DNA of 64,000 nucleotides from Hyalella azteca. Taxonomy: Eukaryota > Arthropoda > Malacostraca > Amphipoda > Hyalellidae. The notes below the pieces were generated by a model. It saw only the letters and a list, made by a program, of their open reading frames with translations, searched no databases and was not told where the DNA came from. The translations under genes were made by a program, and so were the position numbers. The stretch covers positions 1 through 64,000 of the forward strand of contig NW_025938103.1 of NCBI RefSeq assembly GCF_000764305.2. The letters run 5' to 3'. The stretch's first letter is position 1; each line of letters starts with the position of its first letter. This document shows positions 56,961 to 64,000 of the stretch, piece after piece.

Positions 56961-57113
56961 TAACGATGATGAGCAGGGCTGTCCATCATTAAATCAATCA
57001 TTAGGGGCAGGCTTGTCCATCATTCCATCAAGCACTGGGAACAGGGTTTTCCATCATTCCATTAAGCACTGGGGGCAGGGTTGTCCATCATTCCATCAAG
57101 CACTGGGGTTTTT
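56961..57113 (+). repeat. V minisatellite, four units
   Basis: 34-bp units, the first two diverged (aaatcaatcattaggggcag, aacagggttttcc). Exit point tggggtttttgttggcttac as at 43,376. Confidence 0.9.
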
Positions 57114-57250
57114 GTTGGCTTACTTCAGCCTACATCGTAATAGAATATAATTAAAGCTTTGCGACCCCTTATTACAGTATTATGCCGGGAGCTCTTATCC
57201 CGGCGTGGCTCCTAATACCCACCGCTTCAACTTCTCTTACTTTAATGAGT
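57114..57250 (+). repeat. V-to-M2 linker
   Basis: Same as 43,377-43,551 but shortened, with inverted gagtaagagaagttgaa right after cttctcttactttaatgag. An inverted join therefore starts here. Confidence 0.6.
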
Positions 57251-58440
57251 AAGAGAAGTTGAATCTTAATGGACTTATTTTTGTTACAAGAGAACGGAAC
57301 AAGGAGATTGTTACAAGATTTTTGTTACAAGAGAATTTAATTTGATGCAAATAAATAATCAGAAATATATATACGGTGTTCTGGCTTTAAGGAAATTTAG
57401 GCAGTTTTTGCATGAAAGTGAGAAGGATTCCTGCTAGTTCTTTTTCCTATGGATGGATAGTTATGACAATTACACTGCAATACTCAGATAAGCTTCATAT
57501 ACATACGCTGCGCAGAAATGCAATCGATTGCAATCTCTCTGCCAGCGGTCAATAATAATTGACAAATTTTTTCTTTTCACACATATAAGTGTGGGGAAGA
57601 TTTGAATTCATTTTCATAAATACTGAGCATTTCATGTTAACTTCCTACCCAAACTTATTTGAAGGAGTAACTAAATAAGTTATCACTTGGCTCGAATGCA
57701 CATGCAATGTAGGAGGTTGGACCAGACCGATTCGTTAGTACCAAGCGGATAGTGAAAGAAATTCTGAAAGAATTCAATATTCACAATGATGTGGGCGAAA
57801 TATATGGGTGAAATGCGCACAGCAGTGTGATACTTTTACAAATCGTAGCCGAATAGATTTGATGCACTCCAAATATGAGGAAATTGACATCAAAATAATA
57901 ATTGTACACACTTGGAAAATTTTCCGTATAGTAATTATAATTTTCAAAAAATTCTGAAGGATATTAAACGTAGGAGGATTCTTTCATGGATTCTTTTATG
58001 GAGGATTCTTTTATGTAGACATTGATTAGCAGGATTCATGCTGGATTTCACATCATCAAGGTCTACGTCCACAGGAATACTTTCTCTTCCTCAAATATTT
58101 TCAGGCTCAAATTTATCATCGTTTAAAATCGGACTTAAAACTTCTCTATTAATGGGAATGATGGTGTTGATGACGTACGAAAATTGTTGTGAGAATATTA
58201 GTATAATATTGCTAGAATAATAGTCAACTAAAGCCTAAATTAAATTATGAATTATGCGCAATATTTGGATTGCCGATTAGCAATGAACAACATGTCGTCT
58301 GCCATATCAAAGACTGGCATGCCAACGGCGCTTCCGCCCATCGATATGATTTGTTATGTTACCCACCGAAAAGATGTATTCACCGAAATTTATTATTATG
58401 CTTTCAGTAATTGCAGACGGAAATTCAACTAATCACAGCA
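57251..58440 (-). repeat. B module, inverted copy
   Basis: Reverse complement of B from its maximum-conserved middle (acctaacaattttg region) to its start (tttcagtaattgcagacgg). A small local repeat of ggattctttTatg at 57,975-58,015. Confidence 0.75.
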
Positions 58441-58727
58441 CGTGGTTGAGGAAGCCCTGCTCTAAATAAAGTAGTAGCAATCTACTAGATGTGTGTTGAT
58501 GATAGATGCCATCAGAGCCGTCGAGCAGCCAACATTCGAATGCACCAATGCTTGTTATCAGCAGAAAATACCACATACATGAAAGATCCCCTGTGATCCA
58601 TGCTTCCTAATGGATAAAGCCCGAAATGGGTCACGCATCATATTATATCCTAAGCGTGATTAAAATCCACCCACCACTTCACCTTCTCTTACTTTAGTGA
58701 GCAAATAAGTTGCTATTGATAAATATG
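58441..58727 (+). repeat. M5 module
   Basis: Includes gagcagccaacattcgaatg and ttcctaatggataaagcccg, then ccaccacttcaccttctctt and actttagtgagcaaataagt leading into M2. Confidence 0.65.
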
Positions 58728-58883
58728 ATGTCTGAAGATAGTGTATTCTCCCTGGAAAGACCCCCTTCTCACCGTGCAGCTCTGAAATATTTATTTGCCG
58801 CTCATGATGAGCAGCAAAAACACAAGCATGAGCTGGAAAACGAAATAAATCCTATGGAAACATCATACGGAATTCTCGTATAA
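58728..58883 (+). CDS. M2 small open frame, subfamily 1
   Basis: MSEDSVFSLERPPSHRAALK to YGILV, 51 codons and TAA. Its start corresponds to the second-codon position of the other subfamily-1 copies (MVSED). Frame intact. Confidence 0.33.
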   Translation: MSEDSVFSLERPPSHRAALKYLFAAHDEQQKHKHELENEINPMETSYGILV

Positions 58884-59418
58884 ATTTTGTCGTTGTTATA
58901 CATATTCATCGTATACTCTACCCCATGACCACTGAATGCCTGGCGAATTATAATGCAATTTTTTCTCCATTAAATAACTATGCTCAAAAATTTTTCATAG
59001 GCTAACATGACAATAGGATTGATTGCTCTCTGCTATTATTCATTGAACAGAATAGCGAATTAATAACAGAACAGGGTTAATTACTAATGAACAATACTAC
59101 TGCTATTAATAATTAACAGAACCATCAAATTACCGTTTACTGGTGGCATGTCGAAATCGACAGATACATTCTTAGTTTCGGTTCAAATGATTCGTTCTTT
59201 GCGAAAAAAAGAATTGTAGGGGTAACTTTATTAGGAACGTAGTCCGGATGCTCTCCATCGTCCGTAAAAAATTCACTAAATGCCCTAAATAGACGTAGTC
59301 CGGATACACATGCACTTTAATGGTTAGATTAATTTTTATAAACTGTCAATTGTAATTCCAATAACTATTGATAATATTGATAATAATAATAACTTAAGAC
59401 CAATAACTATTGATACAT
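58884..59418 (+). repeat. M2 tail and M2-M3 spacer
   Basis: ccccatgaccactgaatgcc and attgaacagaatagcgaatt mark M2. Beyond it a duplicated acgtagtccggat (59,237 and 59,295) and a gataataataataac run are local changes. Confidence 0.6.
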
Positions 59419-59517
59419 ATGAATGTTAAAGATTCGAAAGACAAATTATGGAAATTTGAAGGATTTGTTGATGAATATTTCTCAACAGTTCGTGCTGGCA
59501 ATGCAGATTCAGATTGA
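59419..59517 (+). CDS. M3 small open frame, shortened
   Basis: MNVKDSKDKLWKFEGFVDEY then FSTVRAGNADSD and TGA, 32 codons. Same start as at 44,162 with an earlier stop. Other copies show additional breaks, so coding status is doubtful. Confidence 0.22.
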   Translation: MNVKDSKDKLWKFEGFVDEYFSTVRAGNADSD

Positions 59518-59837
59518 CAAGGGAATGAAATATCATGATTTTTTACATGTCTGTATATATTACTTCAACAAATGTAAGTTCGTCAGTTATAACATAAGCG
59601 TTGCAAAACCTTCACTTTGTTTGATAATTAATAATGTGTAAATGTATTGGAACCGTCGTAATACTATAGCGAAATGTACTTTGAAACCTCTTATTCAAAT
59701 CCTTAAGTTTAATTTATCGAAATTCCTAAAAAATACAGAAAATTATTTGAATGAAACACTTTTTCAACAGAGCTTGCTCTCGTTTCCATAGGACCATAGA
59801 TCACGCACTCCACTCCTGATATTTCGGACAAAAATCA

Positions 59838-60037
59838 TACCATATCATATCATATCATATCATATCATATCATATCATATCATATCATATCATATCATAT
59901 CATATCATATCATATCATATCATATCATATCATATCACATCATATCATATCATATCATAGCATATCATATCATATCATATCATATCACATCATATCATAT
60001 CATATCATATCATATCATATCATGTCATATCATATCT
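59838..60037. repeat. T tail: (ATATC)n microsatellite
   Basis: About 39 units. Unlike the others it is not followed by the L terminus but by 150 bp of unrelated sequence and M4. Confidence 0.95.
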
Positions 60038-60186
60038 GTCAGTTTACCTGTTTCAGTGGCAACCTGATTATTTATTGATAAGTTGATCAATTGAATATCT
60101 ATAAATCATTACTGGAAAAACCTGAGGGGTTTAGGTTCGTTTATGAATGTCCCATTAACATATTAATATAGATTCATTGGCCAGGG
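60038..60186. other. Unrecognised linker
   Basis: AT-rich, no frame, no relation to other blocks seen. Confidence 0.4.
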
Positions 60187-60480
60187 AAGGATAATGACAA
60201 GTCGTGTATCTAAGAGTAGATATTACAGATAGGTTTACACTACAGGATACAATAGGTAGAAGTTACAGGATACAGGAGATAGAGTATTACGACACTGCGT
60301 GTTGGTCTGAGTGCCGGAGTCCAAGACGATGTGAGCGCGTCTAGAGTTAGCTGCATGACTGCAGCTGAAGGCTGTCTGCCTAAGAACGACTGGCGGTTGG
60401 CTTGATGAGCTTATATATACGCGGAGACCCGCTAATAGCAAAATCACAGTAGGTGACATAAGAGAGACTAATGACATCAT
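60187..60480 (-). promoter_or_regulatory. M4 block, second copy
   Basis: Very close to 24,125-24,430, including GCGTATATATAAGCTC on the minus strand. The initiator has changed (CAGTCGTTC in place of CAGTCAGTC) and the upstream CRE-like site reads tatgtcac. An 81-codon minus frame (60,480-60,235) covers it but has no domain. Confidence 0.45.
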
Positions 60481-61020
60481 GGGTGATGACGCTCTGACAA
60501 ATAGGCCTGATGTGGCCTGTCGCCGATTCTTGTACTTTTCGTGACTTGTTCACGGACGATGTAAAAACAGGTCCTTTGACCGCATCTTTTCAATACTGAA
60601 GATAGTTTGAAATAGCTACTAAAGACTTCCACCGGGTTCGATATGGTGCTAGGCATTCCTAGTCTGAACATATATTTCTCCATAGATATATCTAGTCTGT
60701 TCTTGAACGAGTTTGTACTCGGAGCCTCAACGATGTAATCAGGGAGGCAGTTCCACATGTCGGTGACTCGAAGCGAGAAGAAATGTTGATGCGTGGATGA
60801 GTTGCAATGTAGTTTTTTAGTTTATAGCCGTGAGTACTAATGTAGGATCTTGTTTCATCTTCTAATAATCCTTCTGCTATGGGTGCTTCTATAAACCATG
60901 AGTATACCGGTATACTTCAATGAGGTCGCCTCGAAGACGTCGATATAAGAACCCTGGAACCGCAACAACCTATAGCCCAATCATACGAGTAGCCGGCAAA
61001 CACCAAATCATATACTACTT
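60481..61020 (-). mobile_element. L module copy 12
   Basis: Minus frame 60,758-60,477 gives WNCLPDYIVEAPSTNSFKNR, then YMFRLGMPSTISNPVEVFSS, and runs into the 3' UTR. This is one of the clearest C-termini of the L family. Confidence 0.88.
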
Positions 61021-62957
61021 TTTACTTAATGCAGGCACTTCCCGAAACACGGAAAGACTTCTTTAAATTCCTGTCTGCAATTGCTGAAAACATGATAATA
61101 AATTCTAGAGAGTGCATCTATTTGGTGGGTAACAAAACAAGTCATATCGATGGCGAAGCGCCGTTGGCAAGCCAGTATTTGAGATGGCAGATGACCTGTT
61201 AGTTCATTGCTAATTGGAGATAAGCATATTGAACCTAATTTACTATTTAATTTAGGCTTTACTTGACTAATAACAGTGTTTTCTAGGAACATATCTTTAA
61301 GAATGTTTGAAGGAACAAACGCTTCTAATATTATTATAATAATAATTTTCGTTTGTCACCACCACCATCATTCGCATTCATCAGCGCATTTTTAGGTCCT
61401 ATTCTGAACGGTGATAAATTTGAGCTTGAAAAGGTTTAAGGAAGAAAAAGTATTCATGCGGAAGTAGACCTTGATGATATGAAATCCGGCATGAATCCTG
61501 CCAATCAATATCTACTTAAGTGAAGCGTCCATTAAATATCCATTAGAAGACTTTGAAAAGAAAAACTACTACATTGAATTTTTTCCAGGTGTGTACTAAT
61601 ATTTGGTGTCGATTTTCCCATATTTGGAGAGCAACAAATCAATTCGGCTACGATTTGGAGAAGTATCGCATTTCTGTGCTCATTTCACCCATACATTATC
61701 GAGGGATATTTCGTCGATATTCACTAATATATTTCGCCCACATCATTGTGAATTTCCTCCTCCTAATTTATCACTATCCACTTGGTACGAACGAATCGAT
61801 CTAGTCCAACCTCTTACATTGCAGTTGCTTTTGTACCCAATGTTATCTTACTTGGTTACTCCTCGCAAAAAATTTGGGAGGGATTCATCATGTAGTGCTC
61901 AGTTGTCTTGCTTATCAATCCCAATCATTCCAACGGCAGTAGTGGTTATTAGTCCCTTAGGGTCGTTAAATTTTTGATCGCTGGCTGTGGAATTGCAACC
62001 GATTGCATTTCTCAGCTGCGTCTATGAAGATTGAAATAGCGCCGTTAAATTGTTATTTATCCATTCAGCAATAAAACGGGCTGTAACGTGGATCCTCCTT
62101 CAATGCCAAATTTCCAAGAAGGCAGTAAACCGTATTTATGTTTCCGATTATTTATTTTCGTCAAATTAAATTCTCGACTAACAACTCCCGGTCTTCCATA
62201 TTTAAGTCCCATTAGATGACCTAACAATTTTGAAATACCTAATACTGAATAATTTCCCTCAATCTGATGTAGTATTTAAATAATTTTTTGAATAACCTAA
62301 TTTTACATATATATATATTGTGAATTTCTCTACCTCGAAATCGTGTAAATGAATCAGCGATTTAATCCATCGATCACACATGACCCGCATATTTTGCCTC
62401 AACAATTACTATACTATTTATTTTTTTAATTCATTCAATAATTAGGCTCATTATTTGAGAGCAGTAATTGATGAGCTATAGGCACTTCAAATGCCTGCAA
62501 ATATGTTTGGCGCTATGGAGTGAGCTATTCTATAACAGTTAACATAAAAAATAAAAACTAAAAAAAAATCACTACTCAAACTCATGAATTTTAATATGAA
62601 ATTGCTGTGAAAATCTAAATTTTCTATTAACTTGTAGAAAATACTTATTCCAGCGGAGACTAAATTAAATAAATTACACCGGACTTTTGGAACGGTAATA
62701 CATACAAGTTAATCACCCAAGAAAAATCAACAACAACCATGCCAGGAATGATAATTTAAAATTATAAGATTGAATGATTTAATTCGGGACAATTATTTCA
62801 ATGGGTGAACTCGATAATTTTATACATCGGCAACGTTGTCTCTCAACCCTGACATTCTAGGATGTTTGAAATGCACTAATTACGGTAAGTTACCTCAGTT
62901 CTGATAGAATTTTAGGGTAAAGAAGTCGGTAAATGGTGGATATGTCAACGACGATGG
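61021..62957 (+). repeat. B module copy 15, full length
   Basis: Complete from ttgctgaaaacatgataata to gtcaacgacgatggacaaga. Holds the insert attatcgagggatatttcgt near 61,696. TATA site reads tttggcgctatggag. Useful as reference B together with 30,261-32,085. Confidence 0.8.
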
Positions 62958-63172
62958 ACAAGATCATTCCATCGAGCACTGGCGGCAAGGTTTTCCATCA
63001 TTCTACCAAGCACTGCGGGGAGAGTTGTCCATCGGCACTGCGGGGAGAGTTGTCCATCAAGCACTGGGGGCAGGGTTTTCCATCATTCTACCAAGCACTG
63101 GGGGGCAGGAATGTCCATCGGCCCTGGGGGCAGGGATGTCAGTCGGCACTGGGGGCAGGGTTGTATATCTTT
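62958..63172 (+). repeat. V minisatellite, mixed units
   Basis: About seven units of 25, 26 and 34 bp (ccatcattctaccaagcact, ccatcggcactgcgggg). Ends ttgtatatctttccgcgtga, the same V-to-L junction as at 26,725. Confidence 0.9.
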
Positions 63173-63335
63173 CCGCGTGACGTCCCGATTCTCGCTTCTA
63201 ATTCTCATTATACTTCCGGGACCTTGCATGACCATGAGTTCACTTCTAGGCTTCAGAGAGCTCACCACGAAGCCGTCGATGACGCAACCCAAACTGTCGC
63301 AACCTGCGATTACATAATCCGTGCAACCGGCAATG
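63173..63335 (-). mobile_element. L fragment fused to V
   Basis: ttctaattctcattatactt through gcaacctgcgattacataat. 3' part missing as in the sister junction at 26,726. Confidence 0.7.
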
Positions 63336-64000
63336 CAAAAGGTATATACTGCTTATTCATATTAACACATCCATTTCTACATTGACAGTCTAAGCTCGAT
63401 CAAATATATGTACACAATTACTGAAAACAATATGATAAATTCCGGTGCATACATCTTTTTGGTGGCTAACATAAAGAGTCATTTCGATGGGCCAAGCGCC
63501 GTTGGCAAGCCAATTTTTTAGATGGATGACAACCTGTTAGTTCATTGCTAACTGGCATACTTCAGCTTAATTTACTATTTAATTTAGGCCTGATGTGTTT
63601 TTAACAAACGCTTGAAATATTCCTATAACAATCTTTGTACGTCACCATCACCATCATTCCCTATCATCGGCATGTTTATAGGTACAATTTTGATCGGTGC
63701 ATTAATATGAGCCTGCGCCTGAAGAGGTTTACTGAAGAAGAAATGTTCTTGTGGACGTAGACCTTGATGATATGAGATCCGGCGTAAATGCCGCTAATCA
63801 ATATCTACTTAAGAGTATCATTCACTAAATATCCATATAAAGTTTTTGAAAATTGTAACCATTATACTGGATTTTTTCCAAGTATGTACAAATATTTTAT
63901 GTCAATTTCCCCATATTGTAGTGCAACAAATAAATTCGGCTACGATTTGCAAAGTATCGGACTACTGTGCCTCTTTCACCCATACATTATCGAGGGATAT
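63336..64000 (+). repeat. B module copy 16, cut by window end
   Basis: A short linker (shared with 26,906-26,985 up to gatcaaatatatgta) is followed by B from about 63,415. The final bases attatcgagggatat match the insert of the copy at 61,021. Confidence 0.72.

Overview
The window looks like eukaryotic, gene-poor repeat DNA. I infer a metazoan, most likely an arthropod. The grounds are low G+C, decayed Tc1, hAT, PIF/Harbinger and non-LTR element families, and one block with a TATA box correctly spaced from a TCAGTC-type initiator. The species cannot be told from the sequence. No intact host gene, rRNA or tRNA was recognised. Nearly every open frame longer than 60 codons is a read-through of a repeat.

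From about 6.5 kb to the end the window is a degenerate higher-order mosaic built from a few named modules. L is the 3' end of a non-LTR retrotransposon (C-terminus of its reverse-transcriptase polyprotein plus 3' UTR), always on the minus strand. T is a pentanucleotide microsatellite, (ATATC)n on the plus strand, abutting the 3' end of L. B is a noncoding body of roughly 1.3-1.9 kb that directly follows L; its plus orientation is defined here as the one in which L precedes it. V is a G-rich minisatellite with 25-, 26- or 34-bp units at the far end of B. M5, M2 and M3 are short shared blocks; M2 and M3 each hold a small open frame that recurs in several copies. D is an older, diverged, inverted relative of B. 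The commonest order is M5-M2-M3-T-L-B-V, with many truncations, inversions and recombinant junctions.

Layout: 1-6.5 kb holds a foldback element, a truncated Tc1 element and the first D copy. 6.5-24 kb holds L/B units, a complete but dead Tc1 element, an LTR remnant and a small hairpin element. 24-36 kb holds further units, the first palindrome (28.2-29.1 kb) and a non-LTR endonuclease fragment fused to V. 35.6-36.4 kb is a hAT remnant inserted in B with an 8-bp target duplication. 36.8-43.3 kb holds D copies and the second, 2.5-kb palindrome. 43.3-64 kb holds more units, a Harbinger remnant, a 36-bp minisatellite and a nonautonomous element with nested inverted termini.

The most striking structure is the pair of palindromes at 28,225-29,054 and 40,772-43,269. 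Both are centred on the same 78-bp core, yet one carries the right half of D in its arms and the other the left half. This looks like reciprocal inverted duplication at a fragile GC-rich site. A second idea worth testing is that V-B-L-T, read on the minus strand, forms a composite nonautonomous retroposon with an SVA-like layout. Single N characters at 3,160 and 43,270 mark assembly joins that affect nearby calls.
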